From assembly GCA_022747635.1 (NCBI GenBank), contig JAKTNV010000004.1, positions 25,363,179 through 25,427,178 on the forward strand: 64,000 nt of DNA, written 5' to 3'. The translations under genes were made by a program, and so were the position numbers. Origin of the DNA: Hetaerina americana. Taxonomy: Eukaryota; Arthropoda; Insecta; Odonata; Calopterygidae. Shown here piece by piece: positions 11,401 through 23,700 of the stretch (positions within the stretch are counted from its first letter, which is position 1; every line of letters begins with the position of its first letter). Below the pieces are notes generated by a model. The model was not told where the DNA came from, ran no database searches, and saw only the letters and a program-made list of their open reading frames with translations.

Positions 11401-13626
11401 ATGGAATTATAATGGTTTTGTTGGAGGATGCTTTATTGAGAGAAAGTGATTCGTGTTGGGTATAGGTTTTGGGTTGAATTTAGGGATTGAAAAATACCTA
11501 AATATGGAAGGAAAAAAATTAATCCTCTCCTCTCTGCCCACCTACTAATGGACCCGTATCCACAGAAATTGATATCCGGTTAGCTCAGAGTGAGTTGGTA
11601 GTGGTTAGCCCAAACATAAATGGTAGAGAAATAGATGTTACGGAGGTCAAATGAAAATAATATAACAATCCAGAAAATCGCGAAGAGTAGGAGAGGATAA
11701 TGGAGGAGAAGGAGAGAGATGCCGAAGGACAGAGCTTCCTGTAATGACGACGAACGAAGAGTACAGGATTGAGACAGGGTATGACGCCATATGATGAGGG
11801 CAAAAAGAAGATCAAACCGCGGATCGCATTATTTGTATAGTTCAAGGAGGAAGCGAATTACAATGCCAATATATGCGGAGCAGAATGTGCCAACCTTTGA
11901 TGGTCCTCTTCGAAAGTATTTTCCTCGAAAATCAACACCTTAAAACCTCCCTCCTGGGCCTTCTGCATCGACGATACTATTCGCATTAGTATCCACTGTT
12001 ATTCCACAAAATCTAATACATTTTGTCGAACACCCCATACTGAAACACCACCACCCGCAGTCGTCCCTCTAATAGCTACTTCACCGTCAAAATAATAGTT
12101 TTTCTCCTCAAATCAGCGAGCAGGTAAGATCACGGGAATTGTGGCATATCTGCGTGCTGCGCATGTCCGAACCACGCCATGTAACTCGGCTCATTTACCT
12201 ACAATTACCATCATTTGAAACACGGGCCATTTTCATTGAAACACTTAGTGGCTGAAGACAAGAGGGACTCAAGACTACAGTCAAATCGAAAAAGGCAGGT
12301 AAGTAGTTATTAGTCCCAGAGGAAGGAGAAAAGAGGGTTGTCGTCAATATGATCCCTACGACAACACAAGGATTTTTAGGGACCATCTTTTATGCCATAA
12401 TTTCGGCGAAGTCGTTCTTAGTCAAGGTAGGAAGAAAAATAAATTGTTTTAATAACTTCCGGGACGAGATGGGAGGAAGCATTCATCAGATGACACAGCA
12501 CTCTTCTCCCGAAATGACTTTTGACAACATTGTTATTATTCAATCGCTGCCAATGACGAAGAAATAAGTAACATTTTTCGAAAACATAGAAGGATACACT
12601 TCCACCTGAAATTATGCGGAATTTCGGCGAAACCAGCTTAGTAGACGGTACCGTAATGCTACCTGAAAACGATTACCCGAAGCAGATAAGGAAAGCTTCG
12701 ATAGTCTCAACTTGAATAATGGAATGTGATAACAGAATGAATTTGTTGGCGCTGCTGTTTTTCAACTATCAGACTGATATGTTTTAAACAAGGTTGGTAG
12801 ATAATGGGCCTGAGGGGGCGCGATATGGCTGGACAAAGTTAGTTAGTTCGACCACCATTCTTTCGAGCTCTTTTTTATATCCTTGCTGCTGCCTATTTAT
12901 AGTATACTTTAAAAGCAAGAAGATAATGAGAATTCGATAATTGTGAGGAAGAATAATGACTTTGGTTCAGATATTAATTTGAAGTGCTGCGCCGCTGTGT
13001 AACGACCGAAAAAATTGGTTGTCGTCGTTTTTAAATGTATTGGTTTATAAATTAATATTTTCTGCGTGGGAAATATAAAAATTTCTATTAAGTCACTCCA
13101 AATTACGGTGCATTGCAAAGTAAAACTAAACGCTTCTATGTATTTCAACTCTTCATGGTCTCTGCCACAACATTTTGTACTTACGTGCGAGGAGTCCCCG
13201 GGCGTGTCTTAAATTACAGGTTATTTTTTACTATATTTCAGTCGCTCAAAGTTGTATAATCAGTTTGAGTCTTTAATATTTTTATATATTTTAAATTGAT
13301 TGATGTAGACGGTTAGAAAGACTGTAGATTTCACCCAACTTAATTGTGGCACGACCGTATTAATCACCTACGTATATGACAGCTTCAGGTAACTGCCTTA
13401 GAGAAAAGTGGGAATTCATAAAATGTTGGCTTATTTAATTTTAGAAATTAAAGTAAAGTATTTATTCTAATTTTCAACGGCCTTCCGTTTGTTATTGCCT
13501 TGGTTATTAAACGTGCTGTTGCACATTTTATGATTTTTGTAATTCTAGTTTTCCATCTCTGTTTAAAAATCGCAGGGAGTCTTCGACTGGCATGGCAACG
13601 TTGATCATCACACAGGGTGCGGCGAA
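11401..13626. other. Unassigned sequence
   Basis: No convincing gene. 11401-11560 may hold further decayed Penelope-like coding sequence, but I cannot align it with confidence. The remainder shows only short open frames. Confidence 0.4.
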
Positions 13627-13675
13627 ATAACTTCCTTTTTTGAAAGCGTTTTGCGCTTGCGAAAAAGGAAGTTAT
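13627..13675. repeat. 49-nt near-perfect hairpin
   Basis: ATAACTTCCTTTTT at 13627-13640 is matched exactly by its reverse complement at 13662-13675. Pairing continues inward through GAAAGCG / CGCTTGC, giving about 22 pairs with one mismatch and one G-T pair, and a 5-nt loop (TTTTG). No target duplication or related copy was noticed in the window. Confidence 0.85.
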
Positions 13676-14352
13676 ATTGCTGTACTTTGCACTTCTAAAA
13701 TATAGATTTGCCAAACATCCTGAAAATGAGATGTGGCAGGTAATAGAATAAATACTGGTGATTACTTGCACTCTGTGCAAATCATCACTCCTTAGAAGTT
13801 CAGCTTCTTCTGAAAAAAATGATAAAACAAGAGATTTATGTTTCTGCGTGTATAGACATTGCTTTCGTGCGCATTGTTCTGCTATAAAAGCAGTTTAAGC
13901 TGTAATGACACCTTTAAATTTCCTAGACATGATGCCTTAAAAAGTATTGTAGTATTATTTGCTATTATAAACTACAGGAAAAATTGAGATAAACATTATC
14001 GATCTTCAATGAAATCTCTTATTGAGTGCCAAGTATGAGTTTGATTTTTGTAAGAAACCGGAGATTTTTGTAAGCAGCCGGAATTCCGCCAATTTTCGTG
14101 GAAAATTCCGTGGATGTTTACGTGAACTCAAACATTTTATTAGATTCGATTTTCCGATGTCCCTTTTTTTGAGGTCAAGACGGTCGAACTCCTCACTTGA
14201 CCTGAGAAATCTCCGCGCCTAAAAACACGTAAATTTAAAGAATATTGTTTCTATCCTACGTATGGTGCGCCCGTCGGCTTTGGCTGGTTTCAAGATGCGC
14301 TATGGAGTCGGAAGTTGAACTTGACTCTGCTGCACCACAGTCAAAACAAGTT

Positions 14353-14398
14353 AAGACTGCATCTTTACTAAGACGCGTCTTAGTAAAGATTCAGTCTT
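14353..14398. repeat. 46-bp near-perfect palindrome
   Basis: Two 23-base arms starting AAGACTG and meeting at ACGCGT are reverse complements with a single mismatch and no spacer. The inner 26 bp (CTTTACTAAGACG and its complement) are perfect. Confidence 0.9.
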
Positions 14399-14928
14399 GT
14401 GTGAAGCGTCTTTATTTCTAAAAAAAACTTATCGTAATTGTTTTTGCCTTATGTCGACTAATATCGAAATGACTAATTACGCGCAAGTACGCTGCGGGTG
14501 CGTTATGTACCGGCCTTTGGGATCGTGTTAGATATCGTTTATTTATAGTTATCGCTAAGTTTAAATTACTTTGCTAGGTATGTGTATGCTGTTTTTTCTC
14601 GTTATCAGTTCAGCTTTGATATATCGAAAAATGACACGCTCTTGCCTATCCGAGAGCATTTAATTAAAACGTATACGGCTCTTAAATTCCTAGAAAAAAC
14701 GCAAAAATATTATTGATTAAGTGTTAAAAAGCTATTTGTCTGTACCCTCACTGGTTGTAATCCTGGTGTCCCCCTTTCTTTCGACTGCATTCATTTAAAT
14801 TTCATTTGCAATTAATGAATCAATGGGAATATTCGATGAGGTAGTTAGTACAGGAAACATATTAGCTTCACTAAATTAATCGACAACCATGGGAGTTTAT
14901 TTATTATTATTATTTTTAATTTTATTTC

Positions 14929-15625
14929 AGTACCCTGCAAGCAGCCGCTAGGGTGTGTGTCATGGGGTGAATACACACCAGACTAATTTTGACCCGACTA
15001 TTGTAATCCCTACAGTGGTCAAACAATGTTATTCTGATTCCTCATCTTTCGCGGAAAAAATGAGGTCTTAAATATATCTGTTCTACACTTGATCTCTCTA
15101 ATTTTATGTACATGATCTCTCCTACCGAAGTACGATGGGGGTAAAAATGCATTTCAACATTACTGCTAGAGAGACGTCCTTCCAATTGATGCGAGGGATT
15201 TAATCTGTAATTTAACTTTCGCTCCGTGAGTGATTCTCAGCCTAGCTGCTCTAATATTTTGGATACACTACTAAGTTTATCATAGCGTTTTACAAATCTA
15301 GCTCCTCTACGCTTCACAACATCCAACTTGGCAATTTATCCAACTTTGTGAGGATCCCATATAATTTATACATATTTTAAATGAGGCATAACCAGCGACA
15401 GATAACATTTCTCTTTGATTTTTTCATCACATTTAGTTAGTATTCTTCTAATAAATCCCAATTTTTTGTCATCTTGTCCACATATTCCCCGTATATGTTT
15501 CACCCAGGAGAGATCGTGAGTGAGGGTAACGCGTAGGTATTTGATTGAGTCTACACAATCCATTACGGTGTTCCGAAACTGAAGGCGTTCGGGAGTGATT
15601 AGCTCCACCGAATAAATTATATTGT
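14929..15625 (-). mobile_element. LINE A 3' fragment (RT C-terminus and 3' UTR)
   Basis: On the minus strand, 15608-15366 encodes MDCVDSIKYL...[17 protein letters not shown] and KKLGFIRRIL...CYLSLVMPHL, the segment after the catalytic site in CR1/Jockey-type reverse transcriptases. Downstream comes the QLGWESLTERR-type region in broken frames, then a 3' UTR with GGTGTGTATTCACCCCATG and a terminal GGGTACTG followed by an A/T-rich tail (14890-14930). Three other copies lie at 15840-17556, 20862-21605 and 63362-64000. Confidence 0.8.
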
Positions 15626-15839
15626 TATCTAGTAACCTCGTGCCGTTGTTATTGTCGCTTTCACTTTACTAGTGGAGTTTTTCGCGCTCGCTTATCACTT
15701 CACTATTGACATCACTAGACAGTCGAGTCCATAGATAAGTCCAATGAGTTATCCCAAAAATCTTTTGGTATTTTCCAGTCTTAATGTCTGAAACTTCTAT
15801 TTGCAACCTCAGCGATGAAGTTTTATCTTTATTTTAGGT

Positions 15840-17556
15840 AGTTCGCCGAGGAGATATAGATTAAGGTCACATTTTTCTCTAAACCGCTTTCTTCTTCACC
15901 TCCTTATACATTACCTCCCTTCTTGTCCTCTGGTCATATGTCAGAGAAGTTCAGGGAAATTAGTCAACTGTTAATTTTACTCAAAAATGGTGAAGGTAAA
16001 AGAGAAACGAGCAGTTTGGTAAAGGCTAACTTATTAAATTCCTTCTTTCAAAGTGTCTTTCAATGTGTCGGCGAATGCCTCCGATCAACCGATTTCCAAA
16101 GTTGAAATCGCATATGACGGATTAGAACGTTTTAAAAATAAAATAAATCCTCCGGGCCCGATGAAATACCCGCTCGTTTTTAAGGATCTAGCTTCGGAAA
16201 TTGCGCCATATCTAGATATCTATCTTGCGATCTACCAGAGCTACCGGAACCAAGCAATTACAGACCTATTTCTCTTGCATACATTTAGGGCAAGGTTATG
16301 GAACATATAGTTGCTAGTTCGATCGTGACATACCTCGATAATCAGAAATTATTAATGAACAATCAGCACGGTTTCCGAAAAGGTAGATCCTGCGAGACAC
16401 AACTTGCGCTCTTTGTTCATGATATTCTAATTTCGGGAGAGAGCAATGTTCCAGTGGACGCGATTTTTCTAGATTTTAAGAAAGTCTTCGACAAAGTAAT
16501 TCATAGTAAACTACTCGCTAAGCTAGAAGCATATGGCGTAGATAAAAATATCCGGGATTGGATTAAAGACTTTTTGATTGGTCGGGTACAAAGAGTTGCC
16601 ATGGATGGAATTAGCTCAATTTAAGTAGAAGTTACATCAGGTATTCTCTAGGGAAGTGCTTTCGGACATATTTTATTCCTACGTTACATTAACGACATTG
16701 ACTCCGTAGACACTAGTAAGATACGTTTATTTGCCGACCACGGTTTACCGTGATATCCGTGATCCTGAGGACACAGCAGCTTTGTCAGATGACCTTAATG
16801 CTATGCAACGCCGGTGCGACACTTGGCAATTCGAATTAAACTTAAAAAAGTGCATAGTCATTAATTTTTGGAAAAAGAGTCAATCACTCCCGAACGCCTT
16901 CCGTTTTGGAACGCCTAAATGGAATGTGTAAACTCAATTAAATACCTAGGCGTTATCCTCGCTCATGACCTCTCCTGGGTGAAACACATACGGGGAATAT
17001 GTGGACAAGCTAACAAAAAATTGGGATTTATTAGAAGAGTACAGGGTTAATGTGATGAAAAGGCCTAAGAGAAATGTTATCTATCGTTGGTTAGGCCTCA
17101 TTTAGAATATACTGCAATTATTTGGGTTCCTCACGACGTTGGGTGAATTTCCATATTGGATCGCGTGCAGTGTAAAGAGCTGGATTTGTAAAACGTTAAG
17201 ATAAGCGTAGTAATGTTCCTAAAATATTAGAGCAGCTAGGTTGAGAATCACTCCCGGAGCGAAGGTTTAATTACAGATTGAAGCTCATGCATAAATTGGA
17301 AGGAGGTCCCTTCTGCAGTGATTTTGAAAATGTATTATTACCCCCATCTTTTATGGTACGAGAGATCACATCAATAAAATTTGAGAGATTGTGTAGGACA
17401 GATAGATTTAAGATATGCATATTTTTTCCACGAACCGTAAGGGTTCAGAATAACATTTTCCAACCGCGGTAGAGTCATATTCGGGTTAATAATTGTCTGG
17501 TGTGTGTTCACCCCCGGCCACACAGCCTAACGGTGGCTTTCAGAGTTCATAAATAA
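15840..17556 (+). mobile_element. LINE A copy with most of the reverse transcriptase, decayed
   Basis: Broken + strand frames carry, in order, a region ending NQHGFRKGRSCETQL (about 16360-16410), the LDFKKVFDKVIHSKLL block (about 16470-16520), a degraded GS-FG-ILFLRYINDI block (16655-16700), a ruined FADD (FADH plus a frameshift near 16735), WQFELNLKKC (about 16830), [20 protein letters not shown] (about 16940-17000) and a 3' UTR ending ATAAATAAATTTAAC. Several stops and frameshifts show it is dead. It lies head to head with the minus-strand copy at 14929-15625. Its 5' end is not defined. Confidence 0.75.
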
Positions 17557-18229
17557 ATTTAACAACATATATACTTGTTCGCCAAATTTTCTTTAGTTGT
17601 GTACATTTCGAACTTCCCGTTAGCTTGTCCAAAATACATTATTTCTTCCTCTTTCCCCGGCTACCCTGCATTCTATCACACCCTTCAGCATCCTGCCATT
17701 TCTCTACATTTTCGTTCTCATACAAAGCTTTCTTCAGATTACGCATGGCAACTCTCAATCTACCTAGTATCGCCTTTTTGGCGCATCTTCATTAGATTCT
17801 CTCACTTCCACCGCATATTCCTAATGTATGCATACCCATATCTCAAAAATACCCTAACTCTTAACATATTCTTTCCTGAAACACCAGGTTTAGGAACCAA
17901 CCACCCAAAGCTTTGTGCTACGGCATTTTTTGTTTAACTTTCTTTACCTCTTGACTTGACCGTCGTGACCGACAGTATCGTCTCTTGTGAATGCCTCTTT
18001 CCTTAGCGACATTGTTCTCCTGAATTCCTTGTATTTATATTCGTCTTCCTTAAACTACTGCCAACAGTTCCACCATCTCTAATTTATGTCTTTTATCTGT
18101 AAAGTTATTTTTTATTCAAGGCATTCAAATGTAATGAAGGTATGTTTTTGATGGTCCCCAACGACTATTTACTGGTGCGTATCACGAGATTTACCTCTTT
18201 TATGCCTTACGTCATATCTTTATCCATTT
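17557..18229. other. Unassigned, pyrimidine-rich on the + strand
   Basis: Open frames here look like by-products of composition. On the minus strand the bias resembles the neighbouring LINE C relic, so this may be more of that element beyond recognition. Confidence 0.3.
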
Positions 18230-18650
18230 CTTCGTAGCGTCTACGTACGTTCATGCTATCTAAATAGCCCTCTCTTTTCCTTTCTCTACCCCGATTTCCC
18301 AGCATTATCCATTCCACATCCCCCTATCTTCCAGTATAGCCTCTGCCTATATGCCATACCCCTTTTTGAATTTACATCTGTAACTGCCTCTCTTTGCCCC
18401 ATTCTATTGAACACTTTTGTTTGTGTTTTTCTTCCTCTATTCAACTTATTTCCTCCATTCTTCGCCACACCCGCATCTCAAAAGTCTTCAATTTTTCCTC
18501 AAAGACTAGGTTCCACATCCATAAAGCGTTACTTTTCATATTTAAGTCTACGTTGATCTTTTCTTCGCCATTGTACTTGGTGTACCTGCCATCAATTCTC
18601 TTCTTTATGTACGCAAATACTCATTTCGGCTTATCTTAGTGGCGGTAATA
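18230..18650 (-). mobile_element. LINE C relic, C-terminal block only
   Basis: Minus-strand fragments read EMRVWRRMEEISW, then GKERQL and GRERKREG-like pieces in shifting frames. These match the KVKW...RKTN...RQ-RWL...GKR-RGR block of the other LINE C copies. Heavily decayed. Confidence 0.45.
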
Positions 18651-20481
18651 CATGTGAATCTCATTCCTGTGGATTTGAAATTATTAATGTTCATATCAAA
18701 CTAAAGCTCTTCTCCTGATATTTGTTTGACAACGACTGTAACCTTGCAATTCTGGTGAAATGAAGTGGGGCCCTTATTTTGATGGCTGTGGTCCCTTAGC
18801 ACTCGATTTGGCTCAGTTTCCTCTCTAAGAAAACTGATAATATTCAAATTAAAAGAAACATCCCATTTTTTATCTATGTAACTGGGACGAGTATCTTCCC
18901 GTACCCATAATGCGTAACTCTAATTATATGTTGACTAATGTGATCGAATTAATTTCGCTTATCATCTCCGGTCTAATTCAACGGTCGCAAAAGCTCGACC
19001 TCGAATGTTTTCGCGTTCGTATGCCTGCCTTGATATTTCTATTGTATTTCTTGTTTCAAGTCCGCATAGGCATTCGTCTGTTTGCTTCTACTGTCTGGCT
19101 GGCCAGTTGTGACGTCGCATTGATGACTTAGCTTTGACGCGTGTCACGTGTACGCATTATGGATATGGGAGCAAATACGTTCACCTTAATGGCAATTGGA
19201 AAAAATATTCTTGTCAAAATGGTGGTACCATTAACGGGAACAATTAGCGTTCACTCTCATTTAAACTTTATTTTCTTCATGAAAAAAATCAACTATCTAC
19301 TAATACTTCGACGAAAGTACGAGTATGTCCCCCGCGTCATACGCGTGGACGTCTTGTTTCTGTCAATGCCCGATTATTTAAGTTGGTTCGTTAAAAAACG
19401 TTTCAGTGGAAATATACTTTGATATCAACCCCTGATGGTTTCCGAATTCGATAAGGTAAGAGGAACCTTGGGAATCTATAACCTGTTTCTGCCGCCGCTG
19501 CAAAGCAACGAAGCGTATCGCACAAGTAGATGATACAATTCTGCCATAATCTTGTAGACAATGAGAGCTATTTCTCTGTTGTTCAACAGAAAACATAGCA
19601 GAGTAACTTAACAGCTAGTATATCCTATAAAGGCAGTTTCTCCAGCAGTTATTGAGAAGTTATCCATGGAATTTTATGCTTCATGCGATAAAATTAGAAT
19701 ACGATCATTTCCCTTTTTACCATGTCCATTCTATGTTTCACGCAGACATTGTGTGTTGTTGGGCGTCGTAGATTTTGAGGTTATTAGTGTTTATTCAATT
19801 ATTTTTATCCATTATTTTGATAATTAGTTCACGTTGTATCCATGTGGGAATTTAAAATACCTCTTTGTTTTCCTAAAGTAAAATGTTTCCAGAACATTAA
19901 ACGCTTGATTTTTATTTCTAGGATATCGTGTAGTCTTTCCTTTGTTTTAATTAGAGTGGAAATGTAGTTATTATAGTAATCCTTGCCCTTCATCCATTTG
20001 ACATGACCCTTATGACATTTCTGATGAAATCTGTATATTATTCATCTTATTAGTTATTAGCCTGGTAGGAAGGGAGCTAAATCCTCCAAACATTACAGAA
20101 TTGACCACAGAGAACTTTCAATACTAATAATTGGTTAAAAAAATACTTAAACATGAATTTGCATGTAGTCTGTGTTTTATTTTACTTACTTTTTACTTAA
20201 GCAGCTTACATATACTTAAAACAAACACTTCAATGTGATTGTGCGGTACCAACTCAAATGCCCTTAATGTACTATTGAAAGTTGTGGAGTAAAAGGTTGC
20301 TAGTAATTTTCATTCATTGAAATTTTTTTATCTGGGAAGTGTAATCACCCTCTGGTAAACCTTAAATTCATAAATCCGAAATTGTAGTGACTGTGATTGT
20401 GTACTTTTGAAATTTCCTTTGGCATTTCACAATTATACTATGTTTGAAAAGGGTATCATACCTGTTGTCCCTTTTTTTCAG
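18651..20481. other. Sequence upstream of the first coding exon
   Basis: No coding exon or repeat recognised. It ends in a pyrimidine-rich acceptor, CCCTTTTTTTCAG, at 20469-20481. Confidence 0.5.
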
Positions 20482-20725
20482 TTGGCGGTGGGGGTCTGGG
20501 GTTTCTGGTGGGTCCCAGGTTGAGCATGGCTGCTGGTCGCACATTCATGCTAACACTTGCTGTGGGCATCACATTTGGCTTCAGCTTTGCATATATTCTA
20601 CTCAATACCACACAACGTTTCTACTTGCTGAGCTCTCCAAGTGGAGTATTAGACCAGGGATATCAACCACGGCTGTCCAGAGGGAGTGAAGGCCAGGGTT
20701 TCATACATAGGTGGTGGTCAAAAGG
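20482..20725 (+). CDS. C1GALT1: C1GALT1 exon with start codon
   Basis: Acceptor TTTTCAG ends at 20481. The 5' UTR is 20482-20525, the ATG is at 20526, and the donor GG|GTAAG follows 20725 (phase 2). It encodes residues 1-66: the short cytoplasmic tail, the membrane anchor ([20 protein letters not shown]), an NTT sequon at 27-29 and the first part of the stem. An in-frame GTG lies upstream at 20508, but ATG is the natural start. Confidence 0.93.
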
Positions 20726-23700
20726 GTAAGCCATCCAATACTGCTAATTCCTCTCAGCTTACTTCCATAGCATCACCATCTGTGAATAAACAGATAATTT
20801 TTTCTATTCAATGCAGCTAATTTATTTTATCCCCTCATTAATTATATAATTTATTTATTTATATACCCTTCAAGCCGCCACCAGGGTGTGTTGCAGGGGG
20901 TGAATACACACCAGATGAATTTTGACCCGACTATTGTAATCCCTACAGTGGTCTAACAATGTTATTCTGATCCCTCATCGTTCGTGGAAAAAAATGTCTT
21001 AAATATATCTGTTCTACACTTGATCTCTCTAATTTTATTTAAATGATCTCCCCTACCATAATACGATGGGGGTAAAAATGCATTCCAACATTTCTGCTAG
21101 AGAGACGTCCTTCCAATTTACGTAAGGGATTTAATCTGTAATTTAACCTTCGCTCTGTGAGTGATTCTCAGCCTAGCTGCTCTAATATTTTGAGTAACCT
21201 ACTAAGTTTATCATAACAACATTTAGCAAATCTAGCTCCTCTACTCTGCATGTGATCTAAATCGTCAATTAATCCAACTTTGTGAGGATCCCATATACTT
21301 GCAGCATATTCTGAATGAGGCCTAACCAGTAGAAGATAACATTTTTCTTTGATTTTTTCATCGCATTTATGTAGTACTCTTCAAATAAATCCTAATTTTT
21401 TGTTATCTTGTCCACATATTCCCCGTATGTGTTTCACCGAGGAGAGATCGTGAGTGAGGGTAAAACCCAAGTATTTATTTGAGTCTACAAATTCCATTTT
21501 GATGTTTCTGATGCAGTAGACATTTGGGAGGGAATTGCTCTTTTACCAAAAATGTATGACTATGCACTTATTTAAGTTTAATTCTAATTGCCAAATTTTA
21601 TTTTAATATGCCAAAAGGTTTATTTATCGACTAAATATTTGTCAATGAATATTTATGGGATGTAGGGTACATTGTTAACTTAATCCATTGTTCATTTATA
21701 ATTATTGCCATTCTTATTTTCTAGAAATACCTCAAGATAATGTTGCTGAAGTTTTTTGCTGTGGTTTTAAGACTCCCTGTAATAACAATATGCATGCATG
21801 AACTGTCAAAAAATTAACTGTTAATTCCTATTTGTTGTAAAATTATTGTAAAATATATACAATTAATTCAGTTTTCCTCATTCCACATATTTTTTAATAA
21901 TAATAAAGTTATTAATTGTTAATAAACTAATTAACTTGTGTGAATCAAGTATGAAATAAAATTGATTCATCAGCTGTGCTTTTTTGTGATATAAATGAAG
22001 TTATGCTTGACCAAAGCATATTTATACCCTTCTTTTATTCACAGTTTTCTCAAAACAGCCTCATCCCAAATCATTTCCAGTATTTTCTTTTGATTTTTAA
22101 CCATCATTTACTCAATTGGTAATTAGTGCTAGGCTCATGCAATGTTATGGAATTATTGAACAGAAAGTTCATTAAAATGATTTACATCTTCAAGCTGCCA
22201 ATTCATTTATTTACAATCATGAGTCTTCTTCAATTTATTGTATTTTTCAGAACTTGGTATTTTAAGTTGGTCATTTGGCAGCTAATCAATGTACCCAGAG
22301 ATATATTGTTCATGCTGATTTATAGGTTGATGTTTGCCATGATTTTAGTATATTGAGCTTTGGAATTCGAATTATTTAGTCACTCTTTAAGTACTCACAT
22401 GATAGTTAGTCACATGTTCTTTCAGAGTAAACTAATCTAATGAAATAAAATTTTTTGTAATTTTTTCTATTGGACAGCGGCCATGATGCACATGAACATG
22501 GGGACATGGAGAATGCTGAAGGGCCCTCACAAGAGGTCTCATTTCATTCCCACGATGAAGAGTTCCATCGAGGTGAGTGTGCATTAAACTATGGAAAAAA
22601 TCTTAGAATGCTAGATTTTCAATCAGAAATTAGCTGTATAAGCTATTCTAAAATAACTTTTTTTGCACAAATAAACTTATATTATCATGTGTAAATTTAT
22701 ATTTATTTCAATCTAAAATTTATCGTTTAACATCTCTTAATTTATTAAGCCTTTCATGGTGAAATTTTAATTGAAATATTATGAAACTAATCAGTTCATT
22801 CAATAGTTCTGGTACTCCATAAAGAGATTTGCAAAAAAACCACTCCTGTTGGAAAAACAAAAGCATGGGGTGTGATCCTATACATATTACGGTGCCAGCA
22901 TATTATAATTAATCTGATAATCATTTTAAAATTGATTAAAATTCATCATGGTAAAAAGTTCCTTAGCAAGAAAATAATTATAATGAGTCAATAGTACCCA
23001 ATTTATTCTTGGTTATGCATGAAACCTTGGAAAAAATATGGTGAAAATCTACTCCCCATTTCTAGGAAGAGTGAGCACTTGAACACTGGGCTGACTGAGC
23101 TTTTTCACTAGCACCCATTTTAGTTGGTCTTTCAAGAATTTAAGGTTTATGATTATAGAGATGAAATATTTTTTGATGGTACTTTTAATAGACATTTCAG
23201 TTTAGCTATTTAATAAAGGTATCAGTTATTAATATTATATCATGTCGTATGAATTGAAAACTTTTCAATCGTATTGCCTAAATAAATCATAAATCTGAAA
23301 GTATAAGTTTTTGGCCTATGCCCTTCAGGACCTCTTTTTGTCAAGTGATTCCCTCCATATTTTTATCAGGCTCTCAACAACAAATATAGATAGGTAACTA
23401 GTAATAGTGTTGCTAAAATTATGGCTCTGCCCATTAAGAATTTCTATATTCAAAATTTCAGCTGTCAGATGCTGATTAAAAAAATTATTTTCTACCTCCG
23501 ATAGACAAGTGTGAATATGGAAATACTCTATCATTTCTAAAATATTTTATACCTGGCTAATTACTGATAAATTAACTACAATAAATGTTTCTGATACTTC
23601 AATTGTTAAAAATACTAAATATTGCATGATATACCGCTTTAGTGCAATATGCTACACACAATATCCAAAATGTGAATATATTGAAGTCAAATTTAAGTCA

